NCBI GenBank assembly: GCA_002102555.1
Contig: MCFL01000001.1
Coordinates: 1,054,001 to 1,118,000 of the forward strand
DNA length: 64,000 nucleotides
Reading direction: 5' to 3'
Source of the DNA: Catenaria anguillulae PL171
Lineage: Eukaryota; Blastocladiomycota; Blastocladiomycetes; Blastocladiales; Catenariaceae
Position 1 is the first letter of the stretch; each line of letters begins with the position of its first letter. Position numbers and translations under genes: made by a program. The notes under the pieces were generated by a model that was not told the origin of the DNA, did no database searches, and saw nothing but the letters and a program-made list of their open reading frames with translations. Shown in pieces: positions 22,626 through 34,600 of the stretch.

Positions 22626-23773
22626 ACGCTGCTGATGTTAGTGGCATCCGGTGACGCAGTGCTTGTTGTTCCTCGCTTCCTTGTCCGTATCCCATCGTCC
22701 CCTTCCCCTTTGACCACTCTTTGGTTTGATTTCGTAGCTTGTCCCTTCCTCATTGATCCCTGCTTTCCTTGCAACGCCTCCCCTCTCTTTGGCGCGTCAC
22801 GTCAACATATTTCTTTTGCGGTTTTTCATTCGCCTCGTCACTCAAGTGGTAGTTCCTCTCTCTTGTGTTTCCAGCTCCCATGTACACATTGGCTTTTTTT
22901 CCCACTGTGCCATGCCGTGCTTCGCTCAACCACTCTCATGGGTTGCGGGCAAGCATCGCTCGTTCATTTCGCTTCAGAGTTACGGCCAACCAATGGCGGT
23001 TCATCTTCAGGCGGATTGATGAATTTCTTATTTACATTTGAAAAACGAAAACACAAGGAAATGAAGTCACTTACGGTTGGTTTGCCCACGTCATTGCAAG
23101 CCAGTACGGCATACCAGCACTGCTTCCTGCAGCACTCCCACACCTCCTACCCATGATCATGATCATGTGACCGCTGTATTGTACTTCGGTGTCCTGCGCC
23201 ACTCATTGCCATAGACTCTTGCCAATGCGAACTCCATTGCCAAGTCACTTGTACTCACTGATCTCATCCGCTGCTACGTCGTCATCGATATCCGTGTCAA
23301 CGTCCCCTGGAGGCGACGCGGACACGACACGGTGGCAGCGTGCGGTCCGCCGCCGGAAAAGTGATCCGGGCACGTCCGGTATACAAACTCGACGGCCAAG
23401 TAGTACCGGCTGAACGGACCAACAACTGCCGTGAGGGGCAGCCGCCGGACGCTGGCACCCTGGTCCCAGATGCGGGCCATTGGATGTTGTACGAGTGTGC
23501 GACAAGTGAGATGGCTGATTCGAGCCCCAGGATGGCGGCCACGTTGTTGTCAGGGTCGAGGAAGGCGATGGCGGGGCCAACGTCGGCCGCCGAGCACATT
23601 GGTTCGACGCGGGCAAAGAAGGTCGCGCGCAGGACGGGAGCGAGGTGGTGTTACTCGACCGATTGCTGGGCGAGCTCTCGACTGTGATTCAATGTGCTGG
23701 CGTCCCCCCCCCCCCATTGTAACGCGTCAAACATGGCAGTGAGACCGAATCAACTCGAGGACAAAGAATGGCT
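22626..23773. other. Intergenic with short homopolymer and palindrome
   Basis: About 1.1 kb. It holds a perfect 16-bp palindrome at 23152-23167 and a run of 12 C at 23704-23715. A minus-strand frame at 23599-23297 (CSAADVGPAIAFLDPDNN...) is open, but I recognise no family. Confidence 0.4.
23152..23167. repeat. Perfect 16-bp palindrome
   Basis: CATGATCATGATCATG is its own reverse complement and equals overlapping ATGATC units. It lies in an intergenic region. Function is unknown and it may be a chance microsatellite. Confidence 0.6.
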
Positions 23774-24290
23774 TTAATTTGAATGGCCTACAATGTACTC
23801 GTCATTGTCCCCCTCCACCGAATCCGGCTCATGCGTGACCGGATCGCAGTCCTTGACAACATACTTGGGCGTGGTCGCAAAAGATACAATGGGCGCCGAC
23901 CCGGGTGCCTGCTGGAACGCCACAAACACTCTGGCTGGCTCCTGTGCACCACACACGATCATGTCGGTGAGCGGGTGACCGGCGGCCGTGCCATTCATGA
24001 TGTACTTTTTTGCGGATCGGCTCATTGTCGAGAATGCGTAGGTACGGCGAGGCATGGTCGCGGACCTCGTCGTCCAGGTCGTACGTGCACGACGAAAGAA
24101 GCACTTGGGCAGCCGCGCCAAACGTTGCGAGTGCAGCCACGGCGGAGTTTTCCAGAGCGACGCGGTTGTATTAAATGTGCTGGGGTGTTCAATGTCATCT
24201 CGAGTCACTCAGGCATGCTCTGCAACAAGTCAAAGATGGCGGCCGAGTGCGGTAGCGGACATCTGCCTCAACGGGTGGGCATGAGCGAGA
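23774..24290 (-). pseudogene. Decayed gamma-COP (Sec21/COPG) fragment
   Basis: Two separate parts of coatomer gamma are recognisable in order. Around 24170-24000 a HEAT-repeat piece reads YNRVALENSAVAALATFG, then TYDLDDEVRDHASPYL. A few codons later, in another frame, comes the C-terminal appendage piece RVFVAFQQAPGSAPIVSF, then KYVVKDCDPVTHEPD and DNDEYIV near 23780. A TAA lies just upstream of YNRV. Intact gamma-COP is about 870-900 aa and has some 200 residues between these two blocks, so a large internal deletion and a frame change have occurred. It cannot encode a working COPI subunit. Confidence 0.72.
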
Positions 24291-24996
24291 GCTGGGATCC
24301 GGTCTCCACTTGCGATTGCGTTCCTTGATTCAATGGCATAGCTTCGTCATGAGGTAGCCCAAGACGGTTTGCGGAGACTGAGACATTACCATGGCAAAAA
24401 AAGGCGATGCACATAAATCTCGGCCTTGGTCCGACTCATTGATCGGCGACTCTCATTCCTCGAGGATTCCATGGTGTGACTTCACCCAGCCAACAAAGAA
24501 GACCTTGCCCTGCTGAGTCCGTTCGGCACCAAGCGCCATGGCTGCTCATGGGTGCACTGACGGGGCGGATGGGGGTGGTGCCCACGTCGCAGTCGCAGCC
24601 GTCGTCTGATCCTGGACTGGTGGAATGGACATGAGCCAGCATCGTGTCAATGATTGCAGGGGAACAAGTAAAGAAAGGTCCGAGTTTGACTGCAACCACA
24701 TAGGACATGGCGAGCAGCGACAATGGGAGTCTCGTGGTCGATTGTCGCAGGATGACCAGACACGGCGACATGAAAATGTGACAAAAGCAGCTTGTACGAA
24801 GAGTTGAAAACAATAAAAAACGCTACAAGAAACATGTACACCTACAATAGCCTCCGAGGGCCGGTCAATCCAATCACTCAAATAGCATTCCCTATGTACA
24901 ATTCAGTTGGGAAGAACGAGATGAGTACGCATTGTAGTGAAAAAGAAAGGACAAGCAAGCAAGCAACTCACCCATTGAACCGTGATGCTATGATGC
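24291..24996. other. Intergenic, no gene recognised
   Basis: About 700 bp. A minus-strand frame at 24813-24436 is open but shows no family match and has composition unlike the neighbours. Confidence 0.4.
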
Positions 24997-25173
24997 TTAC
25001 ACGGCCAGCCACTTTCCCCAAGTGTTAAAAGCATAAATGGATCCGGCAAAGACGGTCGAGGCAATGACGATTGAAATGTTTCCAGGGATGTTTTCCGGTG
25101 CCAACAGGTGGTACTGGATCTTTTGGGCGAACGTGAGGTCGCGAGGGGGAGCGGGGGCGGATCCGGGCATCAT
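24997..25173 (-). CDS. Small single-span membrane protein (58 aa)
   Basis: An ATG at 25173 (a second at 25170) opens a 58-codon frame too short for usual ORF cut-offs. The N-terminal half is Pro/Ala-rich, then AQKIQYHLLAPENIPGN leads into one hydrophobic helix (ISIVIASTVFAGSIYAF) and a short tail NTWGKWLAV. The layout is like small mitochondrial inner- or outer-membrane subunits (TOM or ATP synthase accessory subunits), but no specific family is recognised. Confidence 0.55.
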   Translation of the reverse strand: MMPGSAPAPPRDLTFAQKIQYHLLAPENIPGNISIVIASTVFAGSIYAFNTWGKWLAV

Positions 25174-25692
25174 CCTATGTCATGGATAAACGGTATTGGT
25201 GAATTGCTCGGTCGATGAGGCTTTGGTATCGATTGGTTGATGGTCATTCGAGTTGGCCGGTGGACAGTGTGGGCGGGGGAGGATGGACGGGACACTGGGC
25301 CAAAAAAACGGCTGAAATCATGGACATCCATGGAAATGCCTTGAGAGGAGATACATACTTTGGCAGAATACTTTGTGTTGACTGAGTTGAATTATTGAGC
25401 GAAGACAGGCCAGACGGGGGCGATCGGGATGGCGCCAGCCTAGGATCGGCACAGCACAGCATTGGACTGGGCCGCCGATCCGTTCGGATTGGCTGTTGAA
25501 CAACGTTGAGCACAGTCCTTTGTCCTTTGCGATTGAGAACGATGATATTCAATGCCATTCATTGTCGATGGAGTATCGCCTATGAAACATCGCATGCCCC
25601 GCAACATTCATCGCATTGTATCAATCTCAATCGCAGCGATCCAGCCACGTCATTCCGTTTTTCAAACTTAGGCAGCCTTCCGTCACAACACC
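25174..25692. other. Intergenic (divergent promoters)
   Basis: About 520 bp between the start codons of the 58-aa membrane protein and the 142-aa protein. No coding feature is seen. Confidence 0.45.
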
Positions 25693-26215
25693 ATGACGAT
25701 TGCAAAGCAAGGTCAGTCTGTCCGGGCCCTTTACCATCGTCGCGGCCGGGTTCTTTTGCTGCTAGAACGCTCATTAACTCATGTACCATTCATGGTCTCC
25801 AACAGTCATCACGCTCCTCCGCCAAAACGGGCCCATGTCCTACAAAGCCATCCACCAATCGCTTGCCTCCACAGCACCCAAACCGGATGCGGTCCCGTCA
25901 CTCAACTTCCTCAAAGAAAAGGTCATGAAGCCGCTGCGGTCAAACAATGTGATCCGCGCCCTCCCGCCATCAGCCATCGAGCAGCTTCAGCTCCAGCGGC
26001 AGCAAGCGCAGGATGGATCGGCCGCCGCGCCGGCTGACAAACCGCAAAGGAGTGCAAAGCAATTGCACCTGCAAAACAAGGGAACGTGGCAATTTGTCGC
26101 CGTCGAGCGCAAGGCGCGGCCCCAGGTGCAGCGCAAGAAGGTGATTCTCAGGGACTTTCCGCGGTATGAGGATGCTGGCGTGGAGCAGGCGGCAGAGTTG
26201 GCGGTCAAGGCGTAA
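25693..26215 (+). CDS. Hypothetical basic protein with winged-helix-like start (142 aa)
   Basis: A 19-nt first exon (25693-25711, MTIAKQ) splices in phase 1 to 25806-26215. The first ordered segment VITLLRQNGPMSYKAIHQSL looks like a winged-helix turn. A Gln-rich linker follows, then NKGTWQFVAVERK and a basic stretch (RPQVQRKKVILRDFPRY). Overall it is strongly basic with no membrane segment. A mitochondrial or nucleic-acid-binding role would fit, but I do not recognise the family. Confidence 0.6.
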
Positions 26216-26398
26216 GGAACGGGGGCTGCCCCATTTGGATCATTCATCAGGTATACATGACTCAATTACTAGGGAGCGCATGTTTGGACTTTGGAGGAGG
26301 TTTGACATGTGCATTGCCACGGCAATGCTGGTTGACGATAAATTAGATACTGGGAGTTCCGGAGCAGACAACCATGAATCATCATAGCGCAACTATAC

Positions 26399-27099
26399 CT
26401 ACTGCTTGCCAAGCGAGAAAGGCTCTCCAAACTTGCCCAAGTACCAAGTCTCGAGCGCCGTGATTTCCGGCGTGGCCTCAACCCCAAACTTGTACGCACG
26501 CTTGAGCCGCGCCAACCGGTCCTATGATTCAGTTCAACACATTGATCACAATTAGAATCTCGTGGATACTGAACCAGGAGCGCAAGAAACAATGAACATA
26601 CCTCGTCTGAAATGCCGTCCAACAGCCCACCCTTCTTCCTTCCGGCGGCCGCCACCACCGCCTCCAATCCTGTGGCCGCAGCCGCAGCCGCAGACTTGCT
26701 CGTCCCACTCTTCTTGCTGGCCCCGGCCCCCGACTTGCCCGCGGGACTCGCAGTCGTCTTTGGCACGCCGCTGCCACCCTTCTTTGCTGCGGGCGCCTTG
26801 AATGTGCCAAATTTGAACTGGCGGTACATTGTGCGGTCGGCTTCAGAGACCGCGCCGCCAAACTTTTCGGCACGGCGAATGCGCGCCATGAGGTCTTGGA
26901 AGTGTGGATTGGTGGCGTGTTGAGGGAGCGGCGGGAAAGCCGCCGACGTCGCCGTCGCCGTTGATGAGGTTGTGGCGGGTGGGGCGATCGGGGTGGGTGA
27001 GATTGGCGCGGCAGCGGCAGCGGCAGCGATTGGGGTCACGCTCGATGCGTCCGTGGGCGATTTTGGGCCGCTGGTAGTTGCTTTTGGTGAGGAGGGCAT
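26399..27099 (-). CDS. Small protein with Tho1/MOS11-like C-terminal repeats (206 aa)
   Basis: Exons 27099-26602 and 26521-26399 join in phase 0 (intron 80 nt). The N-terminal half is Ala/Pro/Ser/Thr-rich and disordered. Two related motifs follow: ARIRRAEKFGGAVSEADRTM ending FKFG, and, after the splice, ARLKRAYKFGVEATPEI ending LGKFG. 'KRAERFG' repeats of this kind define the Tho1/MOS11/SARNP C-terminal domain involved in mRNA export. The SAP domain usual in Tho1 is not visible, so the assignment is tentative. Confidence 0.5.
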
Positions 27100-27590
27100 G
27101 GTGCTTGAATGTCGTTGGGTGTGTCAGAGCAGCGCGTGTCTGTCAATGGTCGGGACATAGATCAATCAGGTGGGGTGGCGATGAGGACGGGGCCCAAGTG
27201 TCGGAACGTGGCGGCCGAGTGTATTGCTTGAGCCGAATCGACCTTACATAAGTTATGTTTTCTCAGGTACTTTCTCTCATGTCACCTCCGTCGCGATCGT
27301 TCCGCGAATCAAGGATCAAGGAGTGCTGCAATAAGCAATAAGCCAGTCTTCAGTGTTGTACATAAGATCGAGATGGATCGACGGCCCGAGTGAGACTGAG
27401 CCTGTGAGACAAGCGTGATGCACAGTTTGTCATGTGCATCGTTTGCGTTGTTTCCGTCTCCATCGATAAGGTCCCTGCTCTTAAACTTTACGTTGGTGTC
27501 CATGCATACAAGTATCGGAAAGCACCCCACAAACACCAACATCGTCTGCTATACGGTACCACTGCCGACCCTCGCCCGCTGCCTGCCAAC
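27100..27590. other. Intergenic (divergent promoters)
   Basis: About 490 bp between divergent genes. The Ofd1 frame is open upstream to 27432, but the first ATG with a good context is 27591. No other feature is seen. Confidence 0.45.
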
Positions 27591-29587
27591 ATGACGGTCT
27601 CGCCGTCCCGCGCCGATTCCCAAGCCGTTGACGACCGCCCGCTCAAGCGTGCCCGCACCGGCGACGCCGAGCCCAACCTCTCTACCGCAGCCGACCATGT
27701 CGATGTCACAGTCGTAGCCACTCCCGCGCCGGCGCCGGTTCTCACTCGTACCGGCGACATGGACGAAGCCGCGCTGGCGGCCACGTTCGCCGAAGGGCTC
27801 TTGACCGACTCAACCGTCCAATCGCTCGCCGAAGGATACAAGACCTCTGGCCCTTACTTGCACACGTGCATCAAACAGCTCATCCAGCCCGACTTGCTGC
27901 GCACCGTCCGCAAGGAAATCGTCGACAACTTGCACTTTACGCTCAAGGAGACCGACATTTACAAGGTGCACCAAACCGGTGACCTGGCCAACATTGACGG
28001 CTTGCCCGAGGACGAGCGCGCAAAGCTGGCCACCATTCACCGGTTGCGCAATGCCCTGTACTCGGCCACTTTCCGCGACTTTGTCAGTAAGGTGACTGGC
28101 TGTGGCCCGCTCTCTGGCACCAAGCAGGACATGAGCATCAACTCATACCGCGATGGATGCCATTTGCTCAACCATGACGATGTCATTGGCACAAGGAGGG
28201 TCAGTTACATTCTGTACATTCCCGACCCGGACCCGTGGGATCCCAAGTTTGGCGGCGGTTTGGAGCTGTACCCGTGTGTGTCAAGGGGCACGCCCGATAC
28301 CGACCCGACCCTGTTGATTCCTCCCGCATTCAACCAGTTTGTGCGTTTTTGTCCCAATCTCCGCGAAACTCGCTTGCATGCTCGACCTGACATCTCAACC
28401 ACGGGACGAACAGGTCATGTTTACGGTCCAACCTGGTTACTCATTCCATTCCGTCCAAGAGGGTACGTATTCCTAGTCACGCTTGACCCTCAGCGCCCTG
28501 GACCCGGTTCTGACTCGTTTCATCTAATTTTGCAGTCATTGTTCCCAAGGACCGCCTCTCCATCTCGGGCTGGTTCCACATTCCGCAACCCGGCGAGCCC
28601 GGCTACTCGGCCGATGGTCCCGAATGGGCCGCCGAAGCTGGCCCGGCCTCTCTTGCGCAACTCGAGGATGACCACATTCAAGACCAAGAGTTTCCTTTTT
28701 CTGCCCTGACCCCAGCGTCTGCCTCCACCTCCTCCTCGGAAGACCCGCTGGATCTTTCCGATGCCGACCGCACTTACCTCGCGCAATTCCTCAACCCGGA
28801 CTACCTCACAGGGAAATCGCTCGAGCAAATCAACGAGGCTTTCTGCGACGGGTCCTCGATTCAGCTCGTATCCTTCCTCAACGCCACACTCGCAAACACC
28901 TTGCGTCCGTACTTTGTGACGGTGGACGAGCACGACGGGCTCGCGCACGGCAAGGCCGACTTGTCGCATGGCGCGGGCGTACGCCCTGGATGGAAGGTAC
29001 AGGGCTCGCCCGTCAAGCAGCGGTACATGGTTCTAGACTCGGCCGCGATGGGTTCCGAATCGTCGTCGACCATTGACGGTACCGCTGGCAAAGCCGATGC
29101 ATTCATTCGCAAAACGCTCGCCGACCTTGAAGCCATGTTTCAATCGCCGGCATTTGCCCGCTGGTTGTACCAAGTGACTGGCGCGCAATCGACACAGGTG
29201 CGCACGCGCGCGCGCAGGTTCCGTGCCGGATTGGATTACACGCTGGCCACGTTCCGCACGGGCTCGAGTGTGTTGGATGCGACGCTGGCGTTGACGCCCG
29301 AGCACCCGCGGTGGGAGGAAGGCAGGGTTGGCGGGTACGAGTGCTACATTGCGCCCGACGAGGAGAACAATGATCCTGCCGTGTATCGCAAGGCCAAGGG
29401 CGGTGATGACGATGGCGCCTTGTTGACCGTGCCATGCGGGTGGAATGTGTTGAACTTGGTGTTGAGGGATGCTGGCGTTATGCGGTTTGTCAAGTATGTC
29501 AGCGGGTTAGCACCGGGCAGTCGTTGGGACGTGGCCAGTGAGTATTTGGTGGTGGACGAGGAAGAGGAACAAGACGCTCAGGAGTAA
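27591..29587 (+). CDS. TPA1: Prolyl 3,4-dihydroxylase Ofd1/Tpa1 (2-oxoglutarate/Fe(II) oxygenase)
   Basis: Exons 27591-28340, 28414-28462 and 28536-29587 join to 616 aa, close to yeast Tpa1 (644). The N-terminal DSBH domain has the iron motif NHDD (His195, Asp197) and, in the small second exon, VQPGYSFHSVQE with the distal His about 262. Arg about 273 (VPKDRLSISGW) should bind 2-oxoglutarate. The degenerate C-terminal DSBH half follows from about residue 370. The enzyme hydroxylates a proline of ribosomal protein uS12 and, in fission yeast, regulates the hypoxia factor Sre1. A basic patch PLKRAR near the N-terminus could be a nuclear signal. Confidence 0.94.
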
Positions 29588-31674
29588 CCATTGAGGGTAA
29601 CTGACCGTTTATAGTTTTGATAATGTCTCTGATGTTTTCTTCGTGTGTATCTTTCCGGTCTCGTCTCCGTTTCGTTTCTTCACATGTTTCATTAGCTTTT
29701 GCCGGCCACATGCTGCATCGTGAACATTGCGTTTGAGTGGAAGTTCAGCGGATTCATACATATCTATGCGGGAAACTGTTGGACTGGAGCTTGTTTATAT
29801 CCAATCCCTTTGGCCCACTGTTGTCAATCCGTTCCGCCTAACATGCCTGTCATCGGCAGCTGCTCCTCAGCGGGTCTTCTGATAAAGACTTCTTGCTGCG
29901 TCCACCGCTTGGCAATGGATCGAGGCTCACACTGTTACCGTGTTACGTGAACGTCCTCTTCCTCCTCCGACGGCACCCCTGATGGCACTTGACCCAATCC
30001 TCCAAAGTTGACCTGCACCTGAATCTTTTTTGGTGGTTGGAAAGCGTAGCGATCTCGAAGAGGGATCGGCGTGCTTTCACTTGTGAGACGTCATTTCTAC
30101 CACAGCCGCGACAACCAACCTGCCCAATCAGCACGCGCCTGCCCCCGCCACATTTCAATGGATAAACTCCAACGGCGAGCCAATGCGGTACCTGTGCATT
30201 CATCCTCACTGCCTGTGAGTGCCTGGGCTTCGAGACCAAGAGGCTCATTGCCATCCGGCTTGTCCATCTTGCCCAATCAGTGATCCAGAGGACTTCCGGA
30301 TGAAGTTGGCCCACGCCCATGCCCAGCCAAATACACGCTAAACGGTACAGCTCCATCACGTACCGCAAACGCTGTCAATGGGGCTCGATTGGCGCATTGG
30401 GATGAGTTTGAGACAAACCGGAGCTTCCGCCATCGCGACCGCACGAGTTTCCATGCTGTCTACGGCTACAGCGATCAATGAGACGAGCAACGCTGAGTTG
30501 GTAACACACGGACTCGTGTTGTGAGTGAATGGGGCACAGATCTTAAGCTGTTCATAAAAAGGAAGTCACCGTCCCTTGACTTGATCCGAATTCGCCCAGA
30601 CCTCAAAACGATCTGTTTCCACTGTTGTCCATCCATCGCGTCCTCTGGCCCAACCATGTCATCTTGTGCTCCTTCCATTCCAACATCACAGCACAGCCCC
30701 GGCGAAACCATGCAGTTAGAAGTTTCCCACTTTCACGCTTTCCAACAAACAGGCGGCCAAACATCTCAGCTCGCAGCGAAGAATGGGTGTCGAACCGAAA
30801 GACAAGGCCATCACGCTCACAGGCGATCCAGTTCCGACCCGTGCACAATATGCACACTCGCTTCGTGCGCGGCGCCGCGTCGGCCACGCCGTTCACAAAC
30901 TGCTCTCGCGTTTTCCCACCCTCCAACACCCCGGATGGTCACAGATGATTCACGTGTCTCGTCTGTGTCAGCATCAATCAACTTCAACTTTGAAGCATAC
31001 ATGGATCTCCCTGGACAGCAGTTTGCTGGACTTGGCATCCACTTTGGGGGCAGTAAGTCACAGTGATAATGATGGTGTTTTGCATTCTGACGGACAATAC
31101 ATCCACATTGTTGTGTTACTCACCTGCCTTTTTGGTGACAAGGACTGGGTCGATTCGCACAAGCGCCGGAATGGTGGCCGTTGAACTTTGTCGGCAAAAC
31201 GGTCCTACCGAGCCTGCGATGTATCTGTGCACATGCCCGGCGCTGTGAGCTCCTCATTCCGTTCTCCTTCAGCTTTGTCCTCTCGTTAGCAGTGTGCGCC
31301 AACCAACCACGGACGCGTCAGCCCGGCATTGGTTCACCATGTGTATCCGCCATTCCTTGATATCAAAATAGGATAAAGTTTTGCGACGACAACATGGATC
31401 CATCACAGGTATGAAGAACCGCTCAAAGAACAAACTCAAACTCTGTTTTTTTTGAAGAATCGTTTTCGCGACAATGCACACCTCGATTCCAGACGCTTTG
31501 ACCCATCTTCACAAAGACAAGAAGGCATTTAAATGGATCCTAAACCCGCTGACCGGCTGGCTTTGCCTATTATGGACGCCAGTCTATTGCAGCCAGACAT
31601 ATCCTCCAACCATGATCATCCCACATCAACGCAGTGCACTGGGCCTGCACCCGCCGTTGAAGAGCCCGCCGACC
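29588..31674. other. Long intergenic region, possible decayed sequence
   Basis: About 2 kb without a supportable gene. Minus-strand frames at 29943-30368 (including PPKKIQVQVNFGGLGQ and an acidic end) and plus-strand frames at 30780-31184 look weakly protein-like but break quickly, and no family is recognised. They could be exons of an unidentified gene or remnants. Confidence 0.35.
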
Positions 31675-34600
31675 ATGGCCTTTTGGATCGTTGCTCTTGC
31701 GGTCCTTTTGATAACTACATTCCACGTCCAAGTTGCGCAGGCTGTCACATACAACATATCCGTGAATCTACCAATCTTGACGGGTGGGAAACGCGATGCG
31801 AATATGGCACTCTTCATTCGCGCCAATGCTGAAGCGACTTTGGCTGGCATTGATCCGACGGGCCAGCATTCGTTCAACCTCGTGTACTACTCGACCAATG
31901 GAACAGCTAGAAATGCCACGTTGGCGACTCAAGCAGCAATTGCGGAACACAATGTGGTTGGAGTCATCGGTGATCGAACCTCAACGCTCACGATTCCAAT
32001 GGTCCTGATCGGGTCAAAGACATATACTTGGTTTTGTTCTGGGGGATCCACATCCGTGTTGCTCTCTGACAAGGTACGTTCTCGTTGATGAACGGAAGGG
32101 GGTTGGTTGTGCGACTGATTACTTTTCGCTACAGTCATTGTACTTCAATTTCATGAGAACAATCCCGCAGGTCTGTCTTGAACCGTGCTCGCGAGTCGTG
32201 CTGGTGAGTCAAAGATTGACGACGTCAGATCTTAACAGGATTCAATACAAGGCGAGTTCATGGCGGGATTTGTCTACGCAATGGGATATCGAACGGTGTC
32301 CGTCATCAGCTCTGCCGAGGTCTATGGGGCATCGGGTACACTTTGCATTCGACTATTCCTTTGAATTGATGCCAGTGCTCTCAAGGTTTTCTGATCTTTT
32401 GGACGAATGGCAGTGTCAACGACGTTCATCACGACTGCTGAAAGGCTGGGAATCACGATTCTTGTCAACCAAGTTTTTCAAACAAGCAGCACCAATTACT
32501 CCCTCCCTCTCAAAGCTATCGAAGACTCGGGCTCTCGTATTATTATCGGATGCATTCTGAGCGATTTCTCACTTCAGCTGCTTCGCCAGGCAAAGTAAGT
32601 TCTTTGGTCCCATCAGATGAGCCAACCTGATTTGACCTGCTGCTAAGACACTTTCATGCTTCATTTTTCTCATCAAGGGCGGCGGGATTGATTGGTCCCA
32701 ACTACGTTTGGGTGATGCCACACGCCATCAGCGGTTACTCGACAATTGCGACTCAACAAGCGGATCGGGAACTCGCCAACGGATTGCTTTACGTCTTCCC
32801 AAAGGAGGAGTCACTCAATGCGGGGTACAACGGTACCGAAAATACATGCGATTGCACAATGCGTCGTTTTTCCGTTTACTGGCGATCACTGACCTGATGT
32901 TTGATTGTCGTGTGGCAGCATCTCTGCAGCGCTTCAACCAAAGGTATCCAGGTGAGCCCATTCCCCCACTGAGTTTCTACTATCTAGACTGTCTTACGAC
33001 GTTGGCCAAGGGCATCTTGAGGGTATGAGCTTGCCTCCATCTTGGGTTGCTTGTGTGGTTGATCAACAAACAAACTTGTGCAGATTGCAGGTGACAGTGG
33101 TCCATCTGCGGTGCTCGACCGCAGCTATTACCCGGACCTCAACAAATACTTTCTTCATCCATTTGTTGGAGTGTCGGGCGACGTCGTATTCGATGATCAA
33201 GGCAATCGTATTGTGTACGCTGCCGCCTCGGTGCCTGCCTGTGATGTTTGCCCATGTCTCACATCACATGTGTCAACAAATCGCGGATCTCACAGCCCAT
33301 TTCAAGTCTTCAACTTCTGGAATGGGACTGCAAAGGCCGTGTATGACGTCCTCCCAGACCTGACTGTCCGTCAAATTGCACCCATCCGCTTTTTTTCTGG
33401 GACATCAAGTCGGCCGGCCGAAATGCCCGACCGAGACTTGCTTTATGTCGCGTGGTTGAGCCCACTTGGAATTGCCCTCGTGGTCGCAAATGCTCTGACA
33501 TTGCTCGCCATTGTGACAGCGTGGGCATACCTATTCGCTAATAATTCAAAACCCACCGTCAAACCGCTCAGTTTCCCGTTCTTGAGCATCATCTCGCTGG
33601 GCTGCGCGTGCGTGCTCATGAGCAACATCGCTTCGTTTGGAATTCCTACATTGGCAACTTGTCAGACAAGTTTGGTATTGTTTTCAAGTGGCATTACCAT
33701 GGTTCTCACAAGCTGCGCCATGAAGGCCTTCCGGATTTGGACCATTTTTACCTCGCAAGTGCTCATTTCAAACAAGCTGCTTCGGACGTCAGGTATGATG
33801 AGCATGACCGCTGCCATTCTTGTCGTTCAACTCGCGCTGCTCGCAATTTGGGGCGGCATATCTCCACAGCGGCCCATCCGGGTGGCTACCAAGGCCTTCA
33901 TTTCCTACAGTTGTGCGAGCATCGACCGAACTGTCAATAGCGTTTTCGTCGGCGTGATCTGTGTCTATAATGCCGTCCTTTTGAGCTCAATCATTCTATT
34001 TTCGTACAGGGTACATATTGATTTTTGCATCATGTGTTTCCTTCTTGCTCGTTTCCGTCAGCAATTGCCCCTGACACTTGCAATTGTGGTGCATTGTGGC
34101 AGACGCGAAATGTTCCCAGCACATTCTCTGAATCGACATGGAACTTCAACACAGCTCAAATTATTGCGGTCATCTCGCCTCTGGTCGGTTGTTTGGCGCT
34201 TTTTGACTTTGGATCTGCTACTCTAGTTGCCATTGCCGCCAAGCAAGTCGTCATTCTTGTACGCTTTTCGGGGACACATGGTAGCTTTCCGCGCCTTGCC
34301 ATTGACCCACCACCTCGTGTCAACACTGTAGCTCACGACTATCGTCGTATTTGGGGCTCTCATTGGACGCATCGCACTTGTCACATTTGTCGTCAACTCG
34401 CAAACTGGCAGTACAACGGGCAGCAAAGTAGGTCCTCCTGCAAATAATGCTCGACATCTGACTCCCGATCCTGTCGGCCGCCATTCTGCTCACTCAAATT
34501 CGGGGCCAGGTCAAAAAGGCGTGTCATCTGCAGGCACCGAGGTACGTCCTAACTTTGTCAAGACCGAGGATTTGCTCTCACAGATCATTGTGTATTTCGG

